Positions 18,824 to 27,192 of a stretch of DNA of 64,000 nucleotides are shown here, one piece after another. The translations under genes were made by a program, and so were the position numbers. Under the pieces are notes generated by a model. The model was not told where the DNA came from and made no database searches. It saw only the letters and a program-made list of their open reading frames with translations. The stretch is from CAZCFB01 sp964511535 (GTDB lineage: Bacteria; Myxococcota_A; Polyangia; GCA-2747355; CAZCFB01). Every line of letters starts with the position of its first letter. Positions within the stretch are counted from its first letter, which is position 1. The DNA is taken from the NCBI GenBank assembly GCA_964511535.1, contig CAZEFW010000016.1, forward strand, positions 17,826-81,825, read 5' to 3'.

Positions 18824-19800
18824 GGAGGCTGCTTCGCAAGCTGCTGGTGGAGAACTTCTCGCTGAAGCTGATCTCCGTCGTGCTGGCGATGGTGTTCTTC
18901 GTCATGGTGCGGGGCGAGAAGCGCTACACCGCCCAGGGCACCGTGCGCGTGTCCTACTACCTCCCGGCAGGCAAGATCCTCAACAGCCCGCTGCCGAGCA
19001 TGATCAACGTGGCGGTGCAGGGCGGCACCTCCCGCATGCAGCGGTTCCGCTTCGATGACGTCGCCGAGGTGTTCATCGACCTGAGCCAGACCAGGGAGGG
19101 GTACTTCAAGTTCTCCCCCGACCTGATCAAGCTGCCCCGGGGGCTGAACGTCACCTCCATCCGCCCGCCCGGCGCCATGGTGCGCTACGAGACCGTCTCG
19201 GTGCGCACCATCCCGGTGAGCAGCACCGTGCAGGGGCAGGTGGCCTCCGGCTATCAGATCGTGCAGCACACCGTGAGCCCCGCGCTGGTGGAGGTGCGCG
19301 GCCCGCGCCAGGTGGTGTTGGCCCTCAAGCAGGTGAGCACCCGCCCGGTTTCGGTGGAGGGCGCCAAGGCCACCCTGGTGCAGCGGGTGGGCCTGATGCA
19401 GCTGCCGCCCAACGTCATCGCGCGACCCGGCGATGACCTCACCGTGACGGTGGAGGTGGCCCCCTTCACCACCCAGGTGGTCCTGGGGCGCGTGCCGGTG
19501 GACACCCGCGCCAGCGACGGGACGAGGGTCGGGGTGGAGGTGACGCCCACCCACGTGGAGGTCACCGTGACCGGGGCCGCCCAGGCCCTGGCCAACATCT
19601 CGAGCAAGAAGATCACGGCCCAGCTGGAGGTGGAGGGCGCCGGCTGGGACCCGCTGGCCAGCGTCCCGCGAATTACCGGGTTGCCCGCGGGGGTGAAGGT
19701 GGTCAAGGTGAAGCCTGGCAGAGTCACCATCACACCGGGTCCCGCGCCGGGCGGCGCGCCCGGCCAGGGAGCAAAGAAAGAGCCAACGGAGGCACGATGA
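18820..19800 (+). CDS. cdaR: YbbR-domain protein (CdaR-like)
   Basis: 326 residues. One N-terminal TM helix (about 14-31, LKLISVVLAMVFFVMV) is followed by repeated extracytoplasmic YbbR beta-domains with typical VEVRGPRQVV, RPVSVEGAKATLV and VEVTPTHVEVTVTGAAQAL segments. YbbR/CdaR proteins bind and regulate CdaA in Firmicutes. The ATGA overlaps at both ends (18820-18823 and 19797-19800) show tight translational coupling to cdaA and glmM. Confidence 0.9.
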   Translation: MRRLLRKLLVENFSLKLISVVLAMVFFVMVRGEKRYTAQGTVRVSYYLPAGKILNSPLPSMINVAVQGGTSRMQRFRFDDVAEVFIDLSQTREGYFKFSPDLIKLPRGLNVTSIRPPGAMVRYETVSVRTIPVSSTVQGQVASGYQIVQHTVSPALVEVRGPRQVVLALKQVSTRPVSVEGAKATLVQRVGLMQLPPNVIARPGDDLTVTVEVAPFTTQVVLGRVPVDTRASDGTRVGVEVTPTHVEVTVTGAAQALANISSKKITAQLEVEGAGWDPLASVPRITGLPAGVKVVKVKPGRVTITPGPAPGGAPGQGAKKEPTEAR

Positions 19801-21158
19801 CGCGCAGGCGGTTATTCGGTACGGACGGCGTACGGGGCAAGGCCAACGAGCCCCCCATGACCGTGGAGATGGCGGTGAAGCTCGGCAGGGCCGTGGCGCG
19901 CATCTTCACCAGCCCGGCGCGGCCTGGCCGCATCGTGGTGGGCAAGGACACCCGCCTCTCCTGCTACATGTTCGAGACCTCCCTGGCCGCCGGCATCTGC
20001 TCCATGGGCGCGGACTGCTGGGTCACCGGCCCCCTGCCGACCCCCGGCATCGCCCACATCACCTCGAGCATGCGCGCCGACGCCGGCCTGGTGATCAGCG
20101 CCAGCCACAACCCGTTCCACGACAACGGCATCAAGGTCTTCGCCGGCGACGGGTTCAAGCTGCCCGACGAGGTTGAGAACCAGCTCGAGGACCTGATGGA
20201 GTCGGAGGAGCTGCTGAGCGAGCTGCCCCTGGGCGAGGACGTGGGCCGCACCCGCCGGGTGGAGGACGCCATCGGGCGCTACATCGCGTTCCTCAAGGCG
20301 ACCTACCCGCGCCACCTGAGCCTGGACGGGCTGAAGGTGGTGGTGGACTGCGCCAACGGCGCGGCCTACAAGGTGGCGCCGGCCGTGTTCGAGGAGCTGG
20401 GCGCCAACGTGATCCGCCTCGGCGTGGCGCCCAACGGCAGGAACATCAACCACCAGTGCGGCGCCCTGCACCCCGAGGGGGTCCAGGCCGCGGTCAGGGA
20501 GCACGGCGCCAACCTCGGCATCGCCCTGGACGGCGACGCGGACCGGGTGATCATGGTGGACGAGACCGGCGAGGTGATCGACGGCGACGCCACCATGGCG
20601 GTGCTGGCCAAGCGCATGCTGGCCGAGGGCAGCCTGCGCCGCGGGACCCTGGTGGTCACCGTGATGAGCAACCTCGGGCTGGAGCGCTGCATCATCGCCG
20701 CCGGGGGCAAGCTGGTGCGCACGCCGGTGGGGGACCGCCACGTGGTGGAGGCCATGCGCAACGGCGGCTACAACCTGGGCGGCGAACAGTCGGGGCACCT
20801 GGTCTTCCTGGATCACATGACCACCGGCGACGGCGTGGTGGGCGCCCTGCAGATGCTGGCCGTCATGGTGCGCGAGGAGCGCCCCGCGAGCGAGCTGGCC
20901 GCCGTGATGACCCGCTACCCGCAGGTGCTGGTCAACGTGGTGGTCGACGAGAAGCGCCCCCTGGCCGATCTCGACTCGGTGCGCTCGTTGATCAAGCGCA
21001 CCGAGGAGCGCCTGGAGGGCGAGGGCCGCATCCTGGTGCGTTACTCGGGCACCGAGCCCAAGGCCCGCGTCATGGTGGAGGGCGCCGACGAGCAGCGGAT
21101 CAAGCAGATGGCCGAGGAGGTCGCCGAGGAGCTCAAGCGCGCCTGCACCGTGGAGTAG
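19797..21158 (+). CDS. glmM: Phosphoglucosamine mutase
   Basis: 453 residues, the usual size. It converts glucosamine-6-phosphate to glucosamine-1-phosphate for UDP-GlcNAc and hence peptidoglycan and LPS. Seen: LFGTDGVRGKAN at the N-terminus, the phosphoserine loop VISASHNPFHDNG (Ser103), the metal loop DGDADRV, the sugar loop GGEQSGH and the phosphate-binding RYSGTEPKARVMVEG near the end. It overlaps the ybbR stop by 4 bp and is followed by pdxJ after 32 bp. Confidence 0.97.
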   Translation: MTRRRLFGTDGVRGKANEPPMTVEMAVKLGRAVARIFTSPARPGRIVVGKDTRLSCYMFETSLAAGICSMGADCWVTGPLPTPGIAHITSSMRADAGLVISASHNPFHDNGIKVFAGDGFKLPDEVENQLEDLMESEELLSELPLGEDVGRTRRVEDAIGRYIAFLKATYPRHLSLDGLKVVVDCANGAAYKVAPAVFEELGANVIRLGVAPNGRNINHQCGALHPEGVQAAVREHGANLGIALDGDADRVIMVDETGEVIDGDATMAVLAKRMLAEGSLRRGTLVVTVMSNLGLERCIIAAGGKLVRTPVGDRHVVEAMRNGGYNLGGEQSGHLVFLDHMTTGDGVVGALQMLAVMVREERPASELAAVMTRYPQVLVNVVVDEKRPLADLDSVRSLIKRTEERLEGEGRILVRYSGTEPKARVMVEGADEQRIKQMAEEVAEELKRACTVE

Positions 21159-21190
21159 CCGCGGCTCCCCCGGCACCGAGGAGAGAGACA

Positions 21191-21901
21191 ATGACCAGAT
21201 TGCACGTCAACATCGACCATACGGCCACCCTGCGCCAGGCGCGGGGCACCACCTACCCCGACCCGATCTGGTCCGCCACCCTGTGCGAGCTGGCCGGCGC
21301 CCACGGCATCACCGCGCACCTTCGGGAGGATCGGCGGCACATCAACGACCGCGACATGACCTTGCTGCGCCAGACCGTGCGCACGGTGCTGAACATGGAG
21401 ATGGCTGCCACCGAGGAGATGCTCGGCATCGCCCTGGAGCTGGGGCCCGACATCGTCACGCTGGTACCGGAGAAGCGGGAGGAGCGGACCACCGAGGGCG
21501 GCCTCGACCCGGCCGCGCCGGGGCTGCAGGACGCCATCGAGCGGCTCATGGCGGCGGACATCGACGTGAGCCTCTTCATCGATCCCGACGAGGAGGTGGT
21601 CGCGCGCTGTCATGAGCTGGGCGCCTCCACCGTGGAGCTGCACACGGGTGACTACTGCGAGGCCCACGGGGACAACTTCTCGGCCGAGCTGGCGCGCCTG
21701 CATCGGGCCGCCGAGGCCGCCGACGCCCTGGGCCTGAAGGTGGCCGCGGGGCACGGGCTCGACTACCCCAACGTGGCGCCCATCGCCGCCATCCATGCTG
21801 TGGAGGAACTGAATATCGGCCACGCCATCATCTCGAGGGCGGTGTTTGTTGGCCTCGACCGGGCAGTCAGGGATATGCTCGCGCTGATCAACGGAGGGTA
21901 A
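21191..21901 (+). CDS. pdxJ: Pyridoxine 5'-phosphate synthase
   Basis: 236 residues from the ATG at 21191, preceded by GAGGAGAGAG. It condenses 3-amino-2-oxopropyl phosphate with 1-deoxyxylulose 5-phosphate to give pyridoxine phosphate; a cytosolic TIM barrel. Diagnostic stretches: LHVNIDHTATLRQARGT, TAHLREDRRHINDRD, VTLVPEKREERTTEGG, VSLFIDPD, VELHTGDYCEA and the ending LNIGHAIISRAVFVGL. It is placed between glmM and nnr, a common deltaproteobacterial order. Confidence 0.96.
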   Translation: MTRLHVNIDHTATLRQARGTTYPDPIWSATLCELAGAHGITAHLREDRRHINDRDMTLLRQTVRTVLNMEMAATEEMLGIALELGPDIVTLVPEKREERTTEGGLDPAAPGLQDAIERLMAADIDVSLFIDPDEEVVARCHELGASTVELHTGDYCEAHGDNFSAELARLHRAAEAADALGLKVAAGHGLDYPNVAPIAAIHAVEELNIGHAIISRAVFVGLDRAVRDMLALINGG

Positions 21902-21906
21902 GACAC

Positions 21907-23454
21907 ATGCTGGTTTGCACTGCCGCGCAGATGCGCGAGATTGACCGCACCGCCATCGAAGACTTCGGCTTGCCCGGGGTGGTCCTGATGGAGATCGCTG
22001 GCCGCGGAGTGGTGGCCGTCCTGAGCCGGATGAAGGATCTCTCCAGCCTGCGGGTGGTCATCCTGTGCGGCCCGGGGAACAACGGCGGCGACGGGTTCGT
22101 GATCGCCCGGCACCTCATCTCCAGGGGGGCCAAGGTGACGGTGTTCCTGGTGGCGGACCACGCCAAGGTCAAGGGCGACGCGCTGATCAACCTGCAGATC
22201 CTCGAGCGCATGGGGGCCAAGCTGCTGCCGTTGACCACCCAGGCGGATCTGGAGCGGGCCGAGAGCGTGATGCTGCACGCGCAGGTGGTGGTGGACGCCC
22301 TGCTCGGGACCGGCATCACCAAGCCTGTGGACGGCGAGCTGCGCCAGGTCATCGAGCGGGCCAACCGCTGCCCGTGCATGAAGATCGCCGTGGACATCCC
22401 GTCGGGGCTGTGCGCCGACACGGGCCAGGTGCTCGGCGTGGCGTTCAGCGCGGATCACACGGTCACCTTCGGCTACCCCAAGGTGGGCCTGGTGACGCAC
22501 CCCGGCGTGATCCACACCGGCAAGCTGCACATGGTGGACATCGGCATCCCGTCCGTCATCGAGCAGCAAAAAGAGTTCGCGGCCGAGGTGCTGGACGCCC
22601 GCCGCGTCAGCGGGTGGCTGGAGCAGCGCCCCGCCTGGGGCCACAAGGGCACCTACGGGCACCTGCTGGTGGTGGCCGGATCAGTGGGCAAGACAGGGGC
22701 CGCCCTGCTGGCCGGTGAGGCCGCCCTGCGCGCCGGCACCGGGCTGGTGACCATTGCCTCCACGCCTGGCGCCATGCGCGCCATGGAGGCCAAGACGGTG
22801 GAGTGCATGCTCGCGCCGCTGGTGCCTCAGGGTATGGAGCTGGACGGCTCCGATCAGATCTTCAACCATTTCAGGGCGCTGCTCCAGGGCAAGACGGCCG
22901 TGGCCATCGGGCCGGGCATCCCCCGCGGGCCGGGCATGCAGGCCTTCCTCGGGCGCCTGGTGCGCGAGTCGCCGGTGCCGGTGGTCATCGACGCCGACGG
23001 CCTCAACGAGCTGGCCCATGATCTCGGCGCCCTGAAAGAGGCCATGGTGCCAATCTTGTTGACACCGCACCCCGGAGAGATGGCGCGGCTGACGGGGGAG
23101 ACCACCGAGACCATCCAGGCCGACCGCCTGGGTATCGCCAGGGATTTCGCTCAGAAGCACGGGGTCTACCTCGCGCTGAAGGGATTCCGTACGGTGCTCA
23201 GCGGGCCCGACGGCAAGGTGCTCATCAACCCCACCGGAAACTCGGGAATGGGTAGCGGCGGCACCGGGGACGTGCTCACCGGCCTGGTGGGGTCGTTCAT
23301 GGCCCAGCAGCACGCGCCCATGGATGCCCTGGCCATCGGCGTGTACGTGCACGGGTTGGCTGGCGACAAGGCCGCCGAGGAGCGGGGCCAGCGGGGCATG
23401 GTCGCCTCGGACCTGATGAACGAGGTCGTCAGCGTGCTCAAGGGCTGGGAGTAG
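21907..23454 (+). CDS. nnr: Bifunctional NAD(P)H-hydrate epimerase / ADP-dependent dehydratase
   Basis: 515 residues, two fused metabolite-repair enzymes. The N-terminal YjeF-like epimerase (about 1-215) shows ILCGPGNNGGDGFVIARHL and VDALLGTGI. The C-terminal ribokinase-like dehydratase (about 225-510) shows GHLLVVAGSVGKTGAALLA, VIDADGLNEL, LTPHPGEMARL and GSGGTGDVLTGLV with the catalytic Asp. Together they repair S- and R-NADHX/NADPHX. It starts 5 bp after pdxJ. Downstream a strong hairpin separates it from the convergent sigma-factor gene. Confidence 0.95.
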   Translation: MLVCTAAQMREIDRTAIEDFGLPGVVLMEIAGRGVVAVLSRMKDLSSLRVVILCGPGNNGGDGFVIARHLISRGAKVTVFLVADHAKVKGDALINLQILERMGAKLLPLTTQADLERAESVMLHAQVVVDALLGTGITKPVDGELRQVIERANRCPCMKIAVDIPSGLCADTGQVLGVAFSADHTVTFGYPKVGLVTHPGVIHTGKLHMVDIGIPSVIEQQKEFAAEVLDARRVSGWLEQRPAWGHKGTYGHLLVVAGSVGKTGAALLAGEAALRAGTGLVTIASTPGAMRAMEAKTVECMLAPLVPQGMELDGSDQIFNHFRALLQGKTAVAIGPGIPRGPGMQAFLGRLVRESPVPVVIDADGLNELAHDLGALKEAMVPILLTPHPGEMARLTGETTETIQADRLGIARDFAQKHGVYLALKGFRTVLSGPDGKVLINPTGNSGMGSGGTGDVLTGLVGSFMAQQHAPMDALAIGVYVHGLAGDKAAEERGQRGMVASDLMNEVVSVLKGWE

Positions 23455-23475
23455 ACCCCGGCCCGATTCGGTCAG

Positions 23476-23496
23476 GCGGCCTGCGCGGCAGGCCGC
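23476..23496. terminator. Hairpin terminator between convergent genes
   Basis: GCGGCCTGC-gcg-GCAGGCCGC is a perfect 9-bp GC-rich stem with a 3-nt loop in the 65-bp gap between nnr and the leftward sigma-factor gene. It is symmetric, so it could serve both strands. No T run follows directly, so it may be a weak intrinsic or factor-assisted terminator. Confidence 0.6.
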
Positions 23497-23519
23497 AACA
23501 CCCCAACCTCCGTTGCGTT

Positions 23520-24035
23520 TTACCGCAGCACCCCCACGAGCGCCCGGCGGGCCCGGGAAAGCCTCGCCATCACGGTGCCCATGGGGCACCCCAGCCGGCG
23601 AGAGATGTCCTTGTAACTCAGCCCCTGGAGATCCGCCATCTCAACCACGGTGCGGAAGTCGGGAGACAGGTCGGACAGCGCCTGCACCACCTCGTCCGCC
23701 AACATCTTCTCCACGATGGCGCCCTCGGGGTCCCGGGCCGCCTGGCGCCGGTTGGGACAGATGATCGGCTCACCGCGACCCTGCCAGCGGCGCTCCTTGA
23801 TCCCCCGCCGATACTCGTTGATGAAGCTGTTGGTGAGGATCCGGAACAGCCACGCGCGGCAGTTGGTGCCTTCCTGAAAATTATCCCAGGCAGCGTAAGC
23901 CTTGAGGAATGTCTCCTGGACCAGGTCCTCGGCGTCCTTCTGATTGCGCACGTAGCGCAGGGCCGTGGCGTAGAGCTCCCCCGTGTGCTCCAGGGCCTCT
24001 CTTTCGAATCTTTCGCGCTTGGATAAGCTACTCAT
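23520..24035 (-). CDS. ECF-type RNA polymerase sigma factor
   Basis: 171 residues from the ATG at 24035; the frame is open further upstream (to 24191), but those residues are not sigma-like. Region 2 is clear (ALRYVRNQKDAEDLVQETFL, then GTNCRAWLFRILTNSFINEY, close to the SigH/SigR group) and region 4 ends the protein (QGLSYKDISRRLGCPMGTV). SigH/SigR-type factors usually pair with a zinc anti-sigma factor, but none is adjacent. A sigma-54-type promoter at 24050-24064 would start transcription about 3 nt before the ATG, and no ribosome-binding site is visible, implying a leaderless message or a different start. Confidence 0.88.
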   Translation of the reverse strand: MSSLSKRERFEREALEHTGELYATALRYVRNQKDAEDLVQETFLKAYAAWDNFQEGTNCRAWLFRILTNSFINEYRRGIKERRWQGRGEPIICPNRRQAARDPEGAIVEKMLADEVVQALSDLSPDFRTVVEMADLQGLSYKDISRRLGCPMGTVMARLSRARRALVGVLR

Positions 24036-24049
24036 GTGAAAAATTAGTT

Positions 24050-24064
24050 GCAATGCATGTGCCA
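24050..24064 (-). promoter_or_regulatory. Sigma-54 promoter upstream of the ECF sigma gene
   Basis: The minus strand reads TGGCACATGCATTGCA, matching TGGCAC-N5-TTGC exactly and differing from the extended consensus only at one -24 flanking base. Predicted start near 24038. It shares the GCATTGCA -12 block with the site at 42074. Confidence 0.65.
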
Positions 24065-24281
24065 GGCGTTCATTCGATCGAGAGACTGGCAAATCTGTCA
24101 CGGATTTCCCCGGGATGCGCCGCAGGAGCTTGTGATCCCAAGGGTTTGGGCTGTCAACTTGCCATGTGTCATGCAACACAGACCGCGACATTGAAGTCAG
24201 GGACCCAACACCTCGCGACCTCGCGCCTCAGATTTCTGACGGAGTGGCTGTGCCAGTGGTGGCGCAGGTGCCACCTGGGGG

Positions 24282-26813
24282 CTACGGGCTGGGCAGGGCG
24301 CTGGCCACCGGCGCCTCCACGTGGGACCGCCCGGGGGGCAGGCCCTCGATCCACGCCTCGCCCAGGGAGTTGCTCTGCAGCACGCGCACCACGCCGTCTG
24401 GATCCACCAGGATGAAGGGCGCCGATCGCAGGGCGCCGCGCTGGTGATCCAGCAGGTGCAAGCCGAGCCAGCTCTCCGTCCTGGACCGGGTGGCAGGAGC
24501 GCCTCCCTGGCGACGGGCAGCCCGGCGCTTGATCATCTCGCGGCAGATGGCGCGCACCCGCTGGTCCCTGTCGGTGCTCGCCACGGCCTTCAGCAGGCCC
24601 TCGGCGTCACCGATGGGGGCGTCGCTGCCGGGCAGCCTCGCGGAGCTGAAGCCGACAGCGAGCAGGCCGCGCAGGGCGTTGAGGCGCGCCCACGGGTAAC
24701 GATCCCGACGCAGAGCGCGCAGCAGCACCGGCCGGCTGCGCGCGGGATCATGGGGCTGGCGCCCCAGGGCGAGCAGCGCGTTGGCCCGCACCATGGGGAT
24801 CCGGGAGGCGGCCAGGCTGTGGAGATCGTCGGCCAGCGCGGCGGTGGAGTGGCGCACCAGGGCCGCGGCGGCGTTGACCTGGACCGACCAGTGGGGATCG
24901 CGGGTCGCCTTGCGCAGCAGCTTCGCGGCGTCGGCGCCGCCGTGGTGGCCGAGGGCCAGGACCGCCGCGGCGCGGGTGGCTGGCAGCGAGGCCGACAGTG
25001 CCTGGCGCAGCAGCCTGGCCGAGGGCTTCCGATGGTGACCCGAGGCTGCCAGCGCGTCGAGGGCCCTGCGCTGGGCCTCGCCCTCCAGGTCCGGGTAGCG
25101 CTTGATCAGCAGCCTCGTGATGCGCGGGTGGTTCATGACCGCCAGGGCGTCCAGGGCGGCCAGGGACGCCGCGGGCACCGGTGAGGAGAGCAGCCCCAAC
25201 AGGAAGGTCCGGGTCTGCTTGTGGCCCGGCTTGCCGCGCAGCACGCCGCCCAGGCTCTGGAGGCAGGCCGAGACGATGGTCAGCCGCAGCGCGCCGCAGC
25301 GGGCGCGGAGTTTCTGCTCCAGCGCCGGGGTCCCGGCGCCGTTGATCAGGGCCTGACTGGCCATGCGTCGCACCGCGGGCGTCTCGTGGCCCAGCAGCCG
25401 CAGCAGGGTCGGGGCGGACGCCGCATCGCGCAGCTTCACCAGCGACGCCACCGCGGCGCGCGCCAGGTTCGGGTCCTTGCTCAGGGCCAGCCGGGCCACC
25501 TGCGGCGTGGCGGACCTGGCCCTCATCCGCCCCAGCAGTCCCAGCGCGCCCAGCTGGATCCGTGGGTCGTCGTCGCCCAGCAGGGCGGACAGGGCGCTGG
25601 CGGCGCGCAGGTCCGCGATCTTGTCCAGGGCGGACAGGGCGGCCAGACGCAGCTCGGAGTGGGGCGAAGCGAGCAGCTCGATGAGGGGGCGCTGGGCATC
25701 GCTGTGGCCGATGGCGCCGAGGCTGGCCACCAGGCGCACCGGGGAGAGCCTGCCGGCTCGCAGGTGGGCGATGATCGGCGCCTGGGCCGCCTGGAGCTTC
25801 GCCTCGGCGGCCACGTGCACCGCGGCCAGGGCCACGCTCCGGGGGGTGCGCGGATCGGACAGCAACCGCACCACCTGACCCGAGGCCGCCGCCCCGGCGG
25901 AGATGAGCGCGCGCTGGGCCGGCTCCATGAGCGACGGGTTGGCCAGCGCCCGGACCAGGCTCTCCAGGGCCAGGTCGCCCCCGAGGGTGGCCAGGGCGCG
26001 ACCGGCCGGGTCGCGGTGGCCGGTGGGGCCGTTGTGGAACAGGTCGATGAGTGGCTCCACCGCGGGCCGGTGGCCCAGGGTGCTCAGGGCCTCGATGGCG
26101 GCCGAGACCACCGAGGCGCTCGAGTCGTCCAGGGCCTGCACCAGCACTGGCCCCGCGCCGGCGTCCCCCAGGCCGCCCAGGGCCAGGGCCGCCTCCCGGC
26201 GCACGTCGGAGTGGGCATCGCGCAGCAGCGCCATCAGGGGGATCACCGCGCGCCGATCCTTCTTGCGCGCCAGCACCAGCACGGTCTGCTTGCGCACCGC
26301 CGAGGTGGCGTCCTCCAGGCGCCGCAGCAGCGGGGGCACCTCGTAGCCGTCCGCGGTCTTCAGCTCGCCCAGCGCCCGCACCACGGCGTGGCGCACCTGC
26401 TGCTCGGGATCTTCCAGCGCCCGCACAAGGGTGCGCACGGCGGACCGGGAGCCCATGGCGCCGAGAGACTCGGCAGCCAGCACCCGGCGCCGGACATCCC
26501 AGTGCTTGAGCCACTCCTTGAACACCGGAAACGCCGCCGCCACGCCGAGGGACGCGGCCAGCCGCGCGGCCTCGGAGCGGACCGTCACCGAGGAGTCCGC
26601 CATCGCCTTGAGCAGGTGGGGGCGAAACCTCGCCTCGGGCAGCTTGCTCAGGGCGCGCAGCGCCTCCAGGCGCTCCCGGGCCACCGCGCTGCGCAGCTTG
26701 ACCTGCAGCTCCTCCTCCTTGCCTGGCCACTCCAGGCCAAGGGCGGGGGCGTGCCACAGGCACAGCGCGGCGCCGAGGACCATTGAGCAGGCGAGTTGTC
26801 GACGGTGGATCAT
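24282..26813 (-). CDS. Secreted HEAT-repeat protein
   Basis: 843 residues with an N-terminal signal peptide (about 1-26, ending HAPALG). The bulk is about 20 HEAT/PBS-lyase-type helical repeats of ~31-37 residues (RLEALRALSKL, DVRREAALALGGLGD, HSELRLAALSALDKI, WSVQVNAAAALVRH), forming a long solenoid for protein binding. The C-terminal ~75 residues differ (FILVDPDGVVRVLQSNSLGEAW) and may be a small beta domain. Probable periplasmic or surface scaffold; partners are unknown. It lies downstream of nothing obvious and is transcribed toward the sigma-factor gene with a 246-bp gap. Confidence 0.85.
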   Translation of the reverse strand: MIHRRQLACSMVLGAALCLWHAPALGLEWPGKEEELQVKLRSAVARERLEALRALSKLPEARFRPHLLKAMADSSVTVRSEAARLAASLGVAAAFPVFKEWLKHWDVRRRVLAAESLGAMGSRSAVRTLVRALEDPEQQVRHAVVRALGELKTADGYEVPPLLRRLEDATSAVRKQTVLVLARKKDRRAVIPLMALLRDAHSDVRREAALALGGLGDAGAGPVLVQALDDSSASVVSAAIEALSTLGHRPAVEPLIDLFHNGPTGHRDPAGRALATLGGDLALESLVRALANPSLMEPAQRALISAGAAASGQVVRLLSDPRTPRSVALAAVHVAAEAKLQAAQAPIIAHLRAGRLSPVRLVASLGAIGHSDAQRPLIELLASPHSELRLAALSALDKIADLRAASALSALLGDDDPRIQLGALGLLGRMRARSATPQVARLALSKDPNLARAAVASLVKLRDAASAPTLLRLLGHETPAVRRMASQALINGAGTPALEQKLRARCGALRLTIVSACLQSLGGVLRGKPGHKQTRTFLLGLLSSPVPAASLAALDALAVMNHPRITRLLIKRYPDLEGEAQRRALDALAASGHHRKPSARLLRQALSASLPATRAAAVLALGHHGGADAAKLLRKATRDPHWSVQVNAAAALVRHSTAALADDLHSLAASRIPMVRANALLALGRQPHDPARSRPVLLRALRRDRYPWARLNALRGLLAVGFSSARLPGSDAPIGDAEGLLKAVASTDRDQRVRAICREMIKRRAARRQGGAPATRSRTESWLGLHLLDHQRGALRSAPFILVDPDGVVRVLQSNSLGEAWIEGLPPGRSHVEAPVASALPSP

Positions 26814-26921
26814 CAGGTCAGATAGAGGTTAGCATGTTGAAAAATCGTACGCCCCGAAGCGGCGCGGTGTTCCTGGCCGCGTGCGACCACCGGGGCGGCG
26901 CAGCCGAGGAGTACGGTACAG

Positions 26922-27188
26922 ATGGACAAGAAGATCCTGGAGGGGGTGCTCAAGGACGCAGGCAAGCTCAAGGACGGCGCTTACCAGCTGGACAGCGGCG
27001 GTGGCCACGGGCTGCTGGTCTCCGCCGGCAGCGCCATCACCACCCTGGACGACGTGACGAAGGTGGAGCTGTGCGCGACCCACCTGGTGGCCCACACGGC
27101 GAGGGGCGAGCGCTACTTCCTCGACCTGGCGGTGGTGCTCGGCGTCAAGCTCGGCGCGCCGAAGTCGGACGGCGCCGGGTTCGTGTAG
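26922..27188 (+). CDS. Small conserved-looking protein, unknown
   Basis: 88 residues, preceded by a GAGGA box about 11 nt upstream. No signal peptide or TM helix. Balanced composition (GLLVSAGSAITTLDDV, VELCATHLVAHTARGE, YFLDLAVVLG) with alternating hydrophobic strands suggests a small folded alpha/beta or beta domain. The family is not recognised. It ends 4 bp from the convergent TMTC-like gene and diverges from the HEAT-repeat gene. Confidence 0.65.
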   Translation: MDKKILEGVLKDAGKLKDGAYQLDSGGGHGLLVSAGSAITTLDDVTKVELCATHLVAHTARGERYFLDLAVVLGVKLGAPKSDGAGFV

Positions 27189-27192
27189 GCCG

